NCBI GenBank assembly: GCA_049965515.1
Contig: JBMFWG010000040.1
Location: 1-16,408, forward strand
Source of the DNA: UBA4572 sp049965515
GTDB lineage: Bacteria > Nitrospirota > Leptospirillia > Leptospirillales > Leptospirillaceae
Reading direction: 5' to 3'
DNA length: 16,408 nucleotides
A model generated the notes under the pieces. It was given only the letters and a program-made list of their open reading frames with translations. It searched no databases and had not been told where the DNA came from. Position numbers and translations under genes: made by a program. Positions 8,428-15,612 of this stretch are shown piece by piece. Position 1 is the first letter of the stretch. The number at the start of each line of letters is the position of its first letter.

Positions 8428-9138
8428 TCATTTCGAGACCTCGATAATACGGGCGATGCGGGAGGCCGCATCGGTCCTCACCCGAAACTCCACCCGCTGG
8501 GAGCGGACCGGATCCTCCCGCCCGTCGGAGCGGTAGATGAGGCGCGAGGAAGAGAGGCCGTTGGCGGTCAGAACCCGTTTGAGCCAGGGCCGCTCAGAGG
8601 AAACGGCCGGAAGCTCCATCACATAGAGAAGTGTCGACCGGGTCCGGGCCTGGGAGAGGGCCATGTTGTTGAAATAGGCCGTATCGGAATTCGAGGGCGT
8701 CGCCTTGTTCCAGAAGCTCGAAGTATGCCCCTCGATCCGGATCTCGGTGATGGAGTGGCGATACTTCTTCGAATCGAGGATAGCGATGTACCGGGGAAAG
8801 AAGTTGTCGAGGATTGCCTTGAACCGCGGATTCAAGGCATCCGATCCGGTGGCGAAGAGAACATCCGGCTCCCGGAACCGGATCGACAGATCCCGGTGGA
8901 GCTCCGCCCCCCACCGGGGGAGATCGTCCCGAAACTCCCGGGCCAGATCCTGGTAGAGGGCATCGTGAACCTCGTTGTAACGGACGGCGATCTTGCGGAT
9001 CTTGTAGCTGGCAATCTCCACATCGGTCATGTAGGAGACGGCCACAAGGAGAAAGACCATCATGAGCCCGGTCATGAGATCCGACAGAGGGATCCAGTGG
9101 TCCTCCTGTCCCTCGGAATCCCGGTGCAGTCCGAACAT
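8428..9138 (-). CDS. ZorB-like MotB/OmpA-domain protein
   Basis: 236 residues. A short cytoplasmic N-terminus leads into one membrane helix (about 17-36) that starts with the conserved acidic residue D20 in PLSDLMTGLMMVFLL. In MotB and ZorB the equivalent Asp carries the ion. A linker (about 40-90) is followed by an OmpA-like peptidoglycan-binding domain (about 92-225) with the IEGHTSS block and an SQARTRS helix. It should form the membrane pair with the preceding ZorA-like protein, the helix lying in the inner membrane and the OmpA domain in the periplasm. AGGAGGT, embedded in the last codons of zorA, serves as its ribosome site. The gap is only three bases, so the two are co-translated. MotB or a TolR/OmpA hybrid is the alternative, but the N-terminal motif and partner favour ZorB. 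Confidence 0.85.
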   Translation of the reverse strand: MFGLHRDSEGQEDHWIPLSDLMTGLMMVFLLVAVSYMTDVEIASYKIRKIAVRYNEVHDALYQDLAREFRDDLPRWGAELHRDLSIRFREPDVLFATGSDALNPRFKAILDNFFPRYIAILDSKKYRHSITEIRIEGHTSSFWNKATPSNSDTAYFNNMALSQARTRSTLLYVMELPAVSSERPWLKRVLTANGLSSSRLIYRSDGREDPVRSQRVEFRVRTDAASRIARIIEVSK

Positions 9139-9141
9139 CAG

Positions 9142-10341
9142 CTACCTCCTTGCCTGTTCGGCAATCTTCAGCACGTTCTGCAGGCGCTCGGTGAGGGGGG
9201 TATAGTCCTGGACAAATTTTTCAGACAGGGCCGCCAGTTGCTCCCCCAGCCCCTGGATCGACTGGCTCAGCGCCCGCTGCAACAGCCGCTCGAAATCGGC
9301 CCGGTTCCTGTCCATGCTCTGGCTTAACGCCTCGGAATTTTTCTCGATCTGAGCCAGGATTCTTGTTCCCTCGGCCTCGAGGTTCCCCGAGAGTGACCCC
9401 GTCAGCTCCGTGAGGCTTTTTTCAATCGAAGAGAGCCCCTTTTCCTGGGATTCCATCACCCTCATGAACCCGTTCAGGGCCTTTTCCACCCGCTCGCGCT
9501 CGGCGTCCATCTTGAGAAGAACCGTCCCCTGCTTCTCGAAAAACTGCCGAAAAATCTCTGCCTGTTCGGCATAGGCCCGCAGGGATTCTCCGATCTTTTC
9601 CATGGGCTCGGCGATCTTGACGAGCTCGGCCGTGATCCGGGGCATCGCATCCCGATACCCCGACTGCCAGTTCACGATCTCCTTCACCGCGAGGGAAAGC
9701 TCCTTCATGCTAGAGGCGGTCGACTCGTTGACCCGGCTCTCGAAGCTTTTGAGTACGTTCTGAAGGGCCTCCATGAGAACCCGGGAATTGCTCTCGGCCA
9801 TTTTGGAGAGATACTGCTCCAGGGTTTGTTTGATGGCCCCCAGCCCCTCCCGGGTCTCCTTGCGCATTCCCGCCATGAGGACGGAAAGGGGCAGGCGCTC
9901 CTCCGGAGTCTCCCCTCCCGACAGGAGTCTGTGAAGGGTCAGATGATGGCGAACCAGCTCACTGGCTGGATCCGGATCGACATTCTGGAATTTTTTGGGG
10001 AGACCGAACAGCGCATAGCGGATCTTGATCGCCAAGGAAAAGAGAACCCCGAGAATGGAGATGTAAAAGGCCGTCTTCATCCCCGAAAGGAAGGCCGGAA
10101 GGCTGTTCTGCAGGTCCTTCGTATTGAAGGAAAAGAGCGAGAGAGAGATCCCGACGAAGGTAAAGAAGATCCCCACGGTCGTAAAGATTGTCGGGGCACT
10201 CCGGACATACCTAAGCGTAAACTTCCTCGAGAATGTCCAAACAAAGATGACGATCATGAAAAGCATCACCATCAGGGTCCAGCCAGGGGTTGAGGCGACA
10301 AAGCTGTTGAACCAATTTTCGGTCGACAATGAACCATTCAC
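9142..10341 (-). CDS. ZorA-like MotA/TolQ-family motor subunit with a short cytoplasmic tail
   Basis: 399 residues with a GTG start, preceded by AAAGGA eight bases upstream. Three hydrophobic helices are clear (about 20-36, 51-71 and 88-112). The second and third carry APTIFTTVGIFFTFVGISL and SGMKTAFYISILG, which match the MotA/ExbB core as found in ZorA. The rest (about 120-399) is a predicted helical tail reaching into the cytoplasm. It ends in a KFVQDYTPLTERLQ block also seen in ZorA-like proteins. Known ZorA proteins have longer tails, thought to transmit a signal to effectors, so this one is shortened. No flagellar genes are present, which argues against a true flagellar stator. It starts 28 bases after the caspase stop. 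Confidence 0.83.
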   Translation of the reverse strand: MNGSLSTENWFNSFVASTPGWTLMVMLFMIVIFVWTFSRKFTLRYVRSAPTIFTTVGIFFTFVGISLSLFSFNTKDLQNSLPAFLSGMKTAFYISILGVLFSLAIKIRYALFGLPKKFQNVDPDPASELVRHHLTLHRLLSGGETPEERLPLSVLMAGMRKETREGLGAIKQTLEQYLSKMAESNSRVLMEALQNVLKSFESRVNESTASSMKELSLAVKEIVNWQSGYRDAMPRITAELVKIAEPMEKIGESLRAYAEQAEIFRQFFEKQGTVLLKMDAERERVEKALNGFMRVMESQEKGLSSIEKSLTELTGSLSGNLEAEGTRILAQIEKNSEALSQSMDRNRADFERLLQRALSQSIQGLGEQLAALSEKFVQDYTPLTERLQNVLKIAEQARR

Positions 10342-10369
10342 CGACGTGTCCTTTTGTTGGAGAAATGCA

Positions 10370-12166
10370 TTACCGGAGAAGAATGGGCGCGTCCTGTCCC
10401 CGGCCAGAAATCAGGCGGGGAACCTGCTCCCGATCGTCGAGAAGGGCCCGGTGGGAGACATGTTCCCGAGTGTATCTGAACAGGGAGGAAAGCGTTACAT
10501 GGTGTCCCTGGAGAGCTCCGCCATTAAGGCCCTTGAGCAGATAATAGGTAAAGAGTCCATGCCCCTTGGCGTCGATCACCCCCGACTCCTGCCCTCCGGA
10601 GACCGCCGAAAGAACGACGAGCCCCTGTTCCAACGGTTGAGAGCTCTCCACAAAAACGGGACGCACCGACCCGGAAAAGGACCGGGGACCCGCTCCGGCG
10701 AAACAGGCGTCAAGGATCACCAGCCTCCGGGCGGCTCCCACCGCCTCAAGGCCCCGATAGAGACGGCTCAAGGGGTAGGCGGTGTCGGCGAGGTCGCCCG
10801 CCATCACCCCTGAGGGCGCCAGGTAGGGGGTTCCCTTCCCGCCCGGGATTCCGTGGCCGGAGTAATAGAAATAGACGGTGGCCCCGGGGGCGGCGTTGAG
10901 GCGAAGCCACCGGAGGGCGGCATCGATCCCGCCCCGGGTCGCCAGGGCTTCAGTGAGAAGGCGGATATGGTCCGCGGGAACCCCTAGGGCCTCAAGGTGC
11001 CGCATCATCGCCTGGGCGTCGCGATCGGCATAGGCCGCCGTGGGAACACCGCCGGGATAGTGCTCCACCCCCACCACCACCGCATAGGAACTTTCCTGTA
11101 CCGGCTCGCGATAATCCGGCCGGTCCACCGTTGTCTCAAAGTGCGGATCATCAGGAGCCTTCCGCTCCTTCACCAGACTCTCCACCTCTTTCCTGAGAAG
11201 GGCCAGCTCCTTTAGCGTTCCCGGGTCGGCGGCGCCCGGCGGGTTTGTCCCTTTTATCTCCGCCGACACGGGAACCCCTGTGGACGGAGCTCCGGAAGAC
11301 GATGCGGACGCTGAGACCGGTACGATCCTGTCCTCCCTCTTGCCGGCGGGAGAATCTCCCTCTTTCTTCGCCACCGCGTGTGGGGAAGGAGGGACCGGGG
11401 AGCTGGCAACCCGACGAGGACGGACCGGAGATAGAATCGGTGACCAGGGGCCGACGGCCAACGATTCCCGTGCCAAGGAACTTCCTGCCGCAGCGGCTTT
11501 TTTGTACCAGAAGTTCGCCTGGCCGTAATCCTTTGGCACGCCCTGTCCCCGCTCATAGAGGTCCCCGAGGCCCGTCTGGGCGGTGGTGTCCCCGGCTTCG
11601 GCCGCCTTCCGCCACCAGTGGGCCGCCCGGGAAAAGCTCTGGGGAACCCCCTTGCCCAGATCGTAGAGGGCGCCGACATTGAACATGGCCCGGGGATCGT
11701 GGGCCCGGGCCCCCTGCAGGAAGCTTTGGAAGGCCCGCCGAAAATCGTGCCCGCCGGCCCTGGAAAGGTAGAAGGCCCCCAAGATGTTCATGGCCTTGGG
11801 ATCTCCCCCCTGGGCCGCCACCTTGAGCCACTTTTCGGCCCGTTTGGGATCGGCGGTGCCCCCTTCTCCCTTCCAGAGCATCCACCCGTAGTTGCGGGCG
11901 CCGGCCAGAGAGCCCTTCCGGGCGGCCTCCCGGTATTCGTGGCGGGCCTGAACCCAGTTCTTTTTTCCGCGTCGCCCCTCGTAATCGAGGTTGCCCAGCG
12001 CGTTTTCGGCCGAGGCGTTACCGGCCTCAGCCGCCGCCTTGAGCGCCTGGAAGTTCCCAAAGCCCGGGGAGAGGGGGGCACCCCGAGACAACGAGGGAGG
12101 AACAGAAAAAAGAATCGCCAGCCCCATCAGGGCGATTGTTACAGGGCGGATCCTGACCGACTCCAT
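10370..12166 (-). CDS. Exported Sel1-repeat caspase-family (C14) protease
   Basis: 598 residues from the ATG at 12166. That start is chosen because GGAG lies six bases upstream and it opens directly onto a Sec signal peptide (about 1-30); a TTG five codons earlier lacks a ribosome site. Residues 35-235 form about five Sel1/TPR-like repeats (A-x-x-GLGDLYERGQGV type), a protein-interaction solenoid. A Pro/Ser-rich linker (235-315) and a short helix follow. The caspase fold (about 358-555) has the catalytic His438 in YYSGHG and Cys488 in LDACFAG, both intact. The protease is predicted to act in the periplasm, or at the outer face of the inner membrane if the signal peptide is not cleaved. It lies between a small membrane protein and the ZorA-like gene. 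Its substrate is unknown; the neighbouring trypsin-like zymogen or lipoproteins are candidates. Confidence 0.87.
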   Translation of the reverse strand: MESVRIRPVTIALMGLAILFSVPPSLSRGAPLSPGFGNFQALKAAAEAGNASAENALGNLDYEGRRGKKNWVQARHEYREAARKGSLAGARNYGWMLWKGEGGTADPKRAEKWLKVAAQGGDPKAMNILGAFYLSRAGGHDFRRAFQSFLQGARAHDPRAMFNVGALYDLGKGVPQSFSRAAHWWRKAAEAGDTTAQTGLGDLYERGQGVPKDYGQANFWYKKAAAAGSSLARESLAVGPWSPILSPVRPRRVASSPVPPSPHAVAKKEGDSPAGKREDRIVPVSASASSSGAPSTGVPVSAEIKGTNPPGAADPGTLKELALLRKEVESLVKERKAPDDPHFETTVDRPDYREPVQESSYAVVVGVEHYPGGVPTAAYADRDAQAMMRHLEALGVPADHIRLLTEALATRGGIDAALRWLRLNAAPGATVYFYYSGHGIPGGKGTPYLAPSGVMAGDLADTAYPLSRLYRGLEAVGAARRLVILDACFAGAGPRSFSGSVRPVFVESSQPLEQGLVVLSAVSGGQESGVIDAKGHGLFTYYLLKGLNGGALQGHHVTLSSLFRYTREHVSHRALLDDREQVPRLISGRGQDAPILLR

Positions 12167-12177
12167 CACGGTCTCCG

Positions 12178-12285
12178 TCAATGGATGTAATGTTGAAGAC
12201 GGCTTCCCAGATGGAATCGCTCGAAGAGAAAATAGGCGATAGTGATATAACCAATGATGAGAACGACACTATTAATGAGGCGCAT
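12178..12285 (-). CDS. Small single-pass membrane protein (35 residues)
   Basis: An ATG at 12283-12285 is preceded by a strong AAGGAG six bases upstream and runs for 35 codons to the TGA at 12178-12180. Residues 3-22 (LINSVVLIIGYITIAYFLFE) form one hydrophobic helix. A basic, His-rich tail of about 13 residues follows. The base composition is clearly more AT-rich than the flanking genes. The stop lies 11 bases before the caspase ATG, so the two are likely translationally coupled. I do not recognise a family. The location suggests a membrane partner, anchor or inhibitor of the caspase or of the ZorAB-like pair. It is too short for standard ORF cutoffs. Confidence 0.6.
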   Translation of the reverse strand: MRLINSVVLIIGYITIAYFLFERFHLGSRLQHYIH

Positions 12286-12305
12286 AAAGGACTCCTTGGT
12301 TCGGG

Positions 12306-12359
12306 GCTCCCCTCACGAGAAGGGAGCTTCCTCTGGGGGGGAGAGCCGCTTCTCCCCCC
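12306..12359 (-). promoter_or_regulatory. Two tandem hairpins between protease and small membrane gene
   Basis: In the 107-base gap, minus-strand RNA can form a perfect 6-bp stem (12306-12311 with 12322-12327). Further downstream it can form a perfect 9-bp G/C-rich stem (12336-12344 with 12351-12359, loop of six). In the direction of transcription the trypsin gene is at 12393, so the 9-bp stem is met first, then the 6-bp stem, then the AAGGAG of the small gene. No T-run follows, so these are not ordinary terminators. Likely roles are mRNA stability, partial attenuation or uncoupling of the upstream genes from the caspase/ZorAB block. Confidence 0.45.
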
Positions 12360-12392
12360 ATGAGCTTGGGGTGAACACGTGCCCGGGCGCGG

Positions 12393-13430
12393 CTAACGCG
12401 GCCCGAAGGCCTGCCGGATCTGATCTTCCATTCCCTCCCCCATCCGGAGGAGGGACGCCTTCTCCTGGCGAAGAGCGGCCTCTTCCCGATAGGGAACGGG
12501 GGACTTCCGGGAGGGGGTGATGATCGCCCCCTTGCCCGGCGAGACAGGAGTCTCCCGGAGGCGTCCCTGGAGAGGCGCAGGGGAGGACTCTGCCCGCGGC
12601 GGGGTGGGGCGAAAGACGCCCCCGGACAGGGATCCTCCCGGGAAGCTCTCGGGAGAGAGGGGAGGAAGGATCGCCGCCACCTCCTTTGGGACCTCCCTCC
12701 TGAGCCAGCGTCGGGCGACCCCCGAGCGAATGGCGAAATTCACGCTGGTAATGGCCAGGCCGTCGGCACTCTTTCGGGCAATGGCGGTGTTCACCCCGAT
12801 CACCTCGCCGTGCCGGTTGAGAAGCGGCCCCCCGGAGTTCCCCCGGTTGATGGAGGCATCCGTCTGAAAGGCCTCCTTTCCAGGAACTCCCCCCAGATTG
12901 CTGATCCGGGCGCTCACGATCCCTGATGTCAGGGTCCAGAGCCCTCCCTGTTCGGGGTGGCCAATGGCCAGAACCCGGGTCCCGGGAAAGACCTCCCGCG
13001 AGGAGGCCAGGGGAAGAGGCCGAATGTCGGCAGGAACGGGACCTACCGACAAGAGCGCCAGATCGAGACGACGGGAGAGGGCGACAAGCCGTGCCGGCAC
13101 CATGCGGGTCAGGTCATCCTGGAAATTTCCGGTGGTTCGCGCCGGACGGAAATAAACCCGGAGGGTCCGCCCCGCCAGGGATCTGGAGGAGGTCGGCGCC
13201 AGCACATGTGCGTTGGTGAGGACGAGCCCCCGACGACTCAGGACAATCCCCGCCCCCATGGTGCCGGTGCCGCTCTCCGGAAGGGAGAAGACCACCACGA
13301 CCCCGGAGGAGGCGCGTTGGTACAGATCCTCCAGGGAGCCCTTCCCCGACGCCTGGTCGGGAAGGGAAAAGGAGAGGCCGACGGCCAGCAGGCCGGCGAC
13401 CCCCAGTGATAAAGAGTGGATCGGACGCAT
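12393..13430 (-). CDS. Secreted trypsin-like (HtrA-type) serine protease without PDZ domain
   Basis: 345 residues from the ATG at 13430. GGGAGG lies six bases before it; the TTG six codons earlier has no ribosome site. A signal peptide (about 1-28, ending near QASG) is followed by a chymotrypsin fold with the full triad: H75 in TNAHV, D123 in LDLALL and S199 in GNSGGP. The fold ends near residue 250. The last 95 residues are Pro/Ser/Arg-rich and contain no recognisable PDZ domain, unlike DegP/DegS. It should act in the periplasm. It follows the LPP20 gene by 23 bases and precedes the caspase block, so two unrelated protease folds are encoded in one unit. A plain envelope quality-control protease is the alternative. 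Confidence 0.88.
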   Translation of the reverse strand: MRPIHSLSLGVAGLLAVGLSFSLPDQASGKGSLEDLYQRASSGVVVVFSLPESGTGTMGAGIVLSRRGLVLTNAHVLAPTSSRSLAGRTLRVYFRPARTTGNFQDDLTRMVPARLVALSRRLDLALLSVGPVPADIRPLPLASSREVFPGTRVLAIGHPEQGGLWTLTSGIVSARISNLGGVPGKEAFQTDASINRGNSGGPLLNRHGEVIGVNTAIARKSADGLAITSVNFAIRSGVARRWLRREVPKEVAAILPPLSPESFPGGSLSGGVFRPTPPRAESSPAPLQGRLRETPVSPGKGAIITPSRKSPVPYREEAALRQEKASLLRMGEGMEDQIRQAFGPR

Positions 13431-13453
13431 GAAAGACCTCCCGGACAAGGGTG

Positions 13454-14047
13454 CTAGTTCTTTTGGGCTTCCCTCTTGTGAAGCTCCTCGAAAGCGTGGT
13501 TCATGTCCTTGAGGATCGACTGCTTCTGCTCCTCGTCCATCTGGTGGTATCCCTGGAGATCCTTGGCATACTGCTTAAGGTCAATCTGGGCCAGGGCAAA
13601 GATCGTCCCGGTCTTCGGGTCTTGCCAGTGGTCGACGATAGTCGATCCCTTGACCTCCATCCGGGTAAAGCCTTCCAGAGGGACCTCGATCCCCTGGGAT
13701 TCGTCATTTTGTTCAAGTCCCTTGGCGGCCCCCAGAGAGCGCTGGTAGTCGCGACTCAGACGGGAGATGTAAGTGTCAAACTCCGCGGCGATGGCGGCCC
13801 GAGCCCGAAGATTGGCATCTTCGATGGCCAGGGGAATGTTCTGGACCCCCTGGGAGGCCCCCACCCCGTAAAAGACGGCTCTTCCCTTGAGATCGAGGCT
13901 GCCATGGCCTCCCTGTCGCACCCAGGCCGGAGCCTGGGCAAAAATGTTGTTTCCGGGGGTACTCCCGGTGGTATGGGCGCAGGCGGTAAGGGAAAGAGCC
14001 AAAATGGCGGGGGCCACCAGGGCCCGAAGAAAAGAGGGGATCTTCAT
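13454..14047 (-). CDS. LPP20-family (FlgP-like) outer-membrane lipoprotein
   Basis: 197 residues. A lipoprotein signal ends in LSLTAC with Cys23 as the lipidation site. The mature part has APAWV (about 38-42) and FYGVGASQG (about 59-67), then an Ala/Arg-rich helix of the LPP20 fold. These are the marks of LPP20/FlgP proteins, which in Vibrio and Campylobacter form disks around the flagellar motor. The residue after the lipid Cys is Ala, not Asp, so outer-membrane sorting is expected. Its ATG overlaps the stop of the preceding lipoprotein gene by four bases. Its proximity to a ZorAB-like pair suggests a disk or collar for that motor, which is inference. An independent surface lipoprotein is possible. 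Confidence 0.82.
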   Translation of the reverse strand: MKIPSFLRALVAPAILALSLTACAHTTGSTPGNNIFAQAPAWVRQGGHGSLDLKGRAVFYGVGASQGVQNIPLAIEDANLRARAAIAAEFDTYISRLSRDYQRSLGAAKGLEQNDESQGIEVPLEGFTRMEVKGSTIVDHWQDPKTGTIFALAQIDLKQYAKDLQGYHQMDEEQKQSILKDMNHAFEELHKREAQKN

Positions 14048-15192
14048 GGATTGCTCCTTTGTCTGTTGATGTCGACGCTGTCGACCATGGGTATGGCGGC
14101 CGGGGGATCCGACCCCTCGGCCGATTTCGGGACGATTTCGAAGGGGACCTCCCGAAGGGTCCAGAGCGACCCGGCCCCCCTCAACCGGAAGAGCCGGCGA
14201 AGCACGTTTTTCCGAAAGTCCGGAATCCGGTAGTATACGCCGCCCTGTCCTGCGGAGGTGGCGACCACCGGCACATCGAGACGCCCCTTCCGGAGGACAA
14301 TGACGAAGAGTCGCTCCACCGTCCGGGAGGCCCCGGGAGGAAGCGCCACAATGAATTTCTCCCGGCTCCCGGACGGCGGTATGGTCACGAGGCGGTTTCC
14401 CGGGATCGGTCCTTCCGCCCGGGACGGCAGGGGATAAAGCAGCACCCCTTGCCCTTGCCGGTCCACATCAAAGAGATAGAGGCGGACGGGCTCCGTCCCC
14501 GGAACCTGAACCCTCAGGGCCATCCGAAGAACGGAGCCCGCCGGGAGAACCCCGCCCCGGGGAAGGGTGATCCCGGAGATTTCGAAAGAAGGATCGCTCT
14601 CCTCAAGCCGAAGCTCCCCCACGAGAACCACCCGACAGGTAAGTCGGGAGCCGGCAATCCGGCAGGAGGGGGAGCGCTCCTCATAGCGGGAGAAGGCCGC
14701 CAGGGTTTCCACGAGATCTTGCTCCAGCACCTGTCCTTCCCGGTCTCCAATGTGATAGACATTATCGAAAAAGCTCCGGACAATCTGTCTCTGGCCACCG
14801 CAGTCCATCGCCCGCCTCAAGGCCGCCTGGCGCGCCAGACGGAGAACGGCGTCGGGAGCGTCGCTCTCTCCTCCCTGCCCCGTTCCCACCATCCGGAAAG
14901 AGAGCCGGCGACCATCCCGGGAGAGGGACGTCCCCGCACAAAAGGAACGGTCCAGGGGCAGACGGGAGGCTTCCCGGGAACGACCGCCGGAATTGCTCTT
15001 CTCCCTCTCTTGGCGAAGAGAGCCTTCCCGGTCTGCAAAGTCAGAGAAAAATCCCTTCCCCGCAAAGGGGTTGGGGGGCGGGACGTGAGTTGTCCCGCAG
15101 CCGGTCAGAAGAGCTCCAGCCAAGAGGGCACGTAAGCCCAGCGCGCAAAAGCCCCCCCCCGACCGCCCGATGTGGACGGAAGATCTTCTCAC
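14044..15192 (-). CDS. Lipoprotein with LPP20-like region and DUF4384-like C-terminal domain
   Basis: 382 residues with a GTG start that overlaps the DUF1874 stop (GTGA). The signal region ends in the lipobox LLTGC with Cys32. Residues 45-85 are charged and probably disordered. Residues 110-195 have an alternating helix/strand region with ALRRA and a Cys-containing segment (C177, C186), which resembles the LPP20/FlgO-type fold. Residues about 205-302 fit DUF4384: a basic strand pattern, LYLFDVDRQGQGVLLYP, and a conserved PPGASRTVERLFVIV ending. DUF4384 domains often occur with caspases and exported kinases, and their role is unknown. The protein is predicted to be anchored in the outer membrane facing the periplasm. 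Confidence 0.75.
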   Translation of the reverse strand: MRRSSVHIGRSGGGFCALGLRALLAGALLTGCGTTHVPPPNPFAGKGFFSDFADREGSLRQEREKSNSGGRSREASRLPLDRSFCAGTSLSRDGRRLSFRMVGTGQGGESDAPDAVLRLARQAALRRAMDCGGQRQIVRSFFDNVYHIGDREGQVLEQDLVETLAAFSRYEERSPSCRIAGSRLTCRVVLVGELRLEESDPSFEISGITLPRGGVLPAGSVLRMALRVQVPGTEPVRLYLFDVDRQGQGVLLYPLPSRAEGPIPGNRLVTIPPSGSREKFIVALPPGASRTVERLFVIVLRKGRLDVPVVATSAGQGGVYYRIPDFRKNVLRRLFRLRGAGSLWTLREVPFEIVPKSAEGSDPPAAIPMVDSVDINRQRSNP

Positions 15193-15521
15193 GGAAGCCG
15201 CTCAAGAAGACCCAGGCGGAAACCCGTCCGAAGGAGTTCGGCCTCACCCAGGATGCGGCCCTCGGAGAGGCGCTGCTCCAGTTGAAAGACCAACGCCCGG
15301 TCGCCGGGCTCGAAGACCACCGGGATCCGGTTGACCAGGACCTGACGACCCAGAATCCTCGTCAGAAGGTTCGCAGTGGAGAAATGGCCAATGGCCGAAA
15401 CAAACCCCTCCGCCACAATCTCCCGGGCCTCGGTCACGGTGAGGGGTCCCCGGTAGGACCAGTGGCCAAAGTCGCTGATTATCGGGGAATTGAGAAGATA
15501 AAGAGCCACGTCTGTCTCCAT
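15189..15521 (-). CDS. DUF1874 protein, Crn2/AcrIII-1-type cyclic tetra-adenylate ring nuclease
   Basis: 110 residues from the ATG at 15521. This start gives the family's usual length and opens on LYLLNSPI, the typical DUF1874 first strand. An in-frame ATG at 15635 would add 38 residues with no homology and no ribosome site. The family (viral AcrIII-1, bacterial Crn2, YddF of ICEBs1) degrades the type III CRISPR messenger cA4. Residues known to matter in SIRV1 gp29 (R66, H47, R85, E88, from memory) line up with a constant offset of one: H46 in AIGHFSTA, R65 in VNR, R84 and E87. Activity is therefore plausible. It is a cytoplasmic dimer in known cases. It is the first gene of the array and overlaps the next by four bases. 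Confidence 0.82.
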   Translation of the reverse strand: METDVALYLLNSPIISDFGHWSYRGPLTVTEAREIVAEGFVSAIGHFSTANLLTRILGRQVLVNRIPVVFEPGDRALVFQLEQRLSEGRILGEAELLRTGFRLGLLERLP

Positions 15522-15552
15522 GGATGAATCCCTTCCCAAGGGGTCAGTTTCT

Positions 15553-15573
15553 CCTCCCGGAAGGGACGGGAGG
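15553..15573 (-). promoter_or_regulatory. Leader hairpin upstream of the DUF1874 gene
   Basis: A perfect 7-bp inverted repeat (CCTCCCG/CGGGAGG, 7-base loop) lies between the proposed promoter and the DUF1874 start. No T-run follows in the minus direction, so it is not a standard terminator. It could be a repressor operator or an RNA structure controlling the first gene. Confidence 0.4.
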
Positions 15574-15582
15574 GTAAAAGAC

Positions 15583-15612
15583 TTTATACGCCCCTCTTCC
15601 TGTCTTCTGGAA
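15583..15612 (-). promoter_or_regulatory. Candidate sigma70-type promoter for the minus-strand array
   Basis: On the minus strand, TTCCAG (15607-15612) and TATAAA (15583-15588) are separated by 18 bases. The -10 is a good match and the -35 weak. The predicted start at about 15576 gives a leader of about 55 bases containing the 15553-15573 hairpin. Confidence 0.4.

Noticed and set aside
9142..10341. Flagellar stator gene pair motAB
   Set aside because: No flagellar or chemotaxis genes nearby. The helix motifs and C-terminal KFVxDYxPLTE block look ZorA-like.
12167..12181. TTG start for the Sel1-caspase gene
   Set aside because: No ribosome site upstream. The ATG at 12166 has GGAG at good spacing and begins the signal peptide.
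13431..13448. TTG start for the trypsin-like protease
   Set aside because: The GGGAGG ribosome site lies inside this stretch and serves the ATG at 13430.
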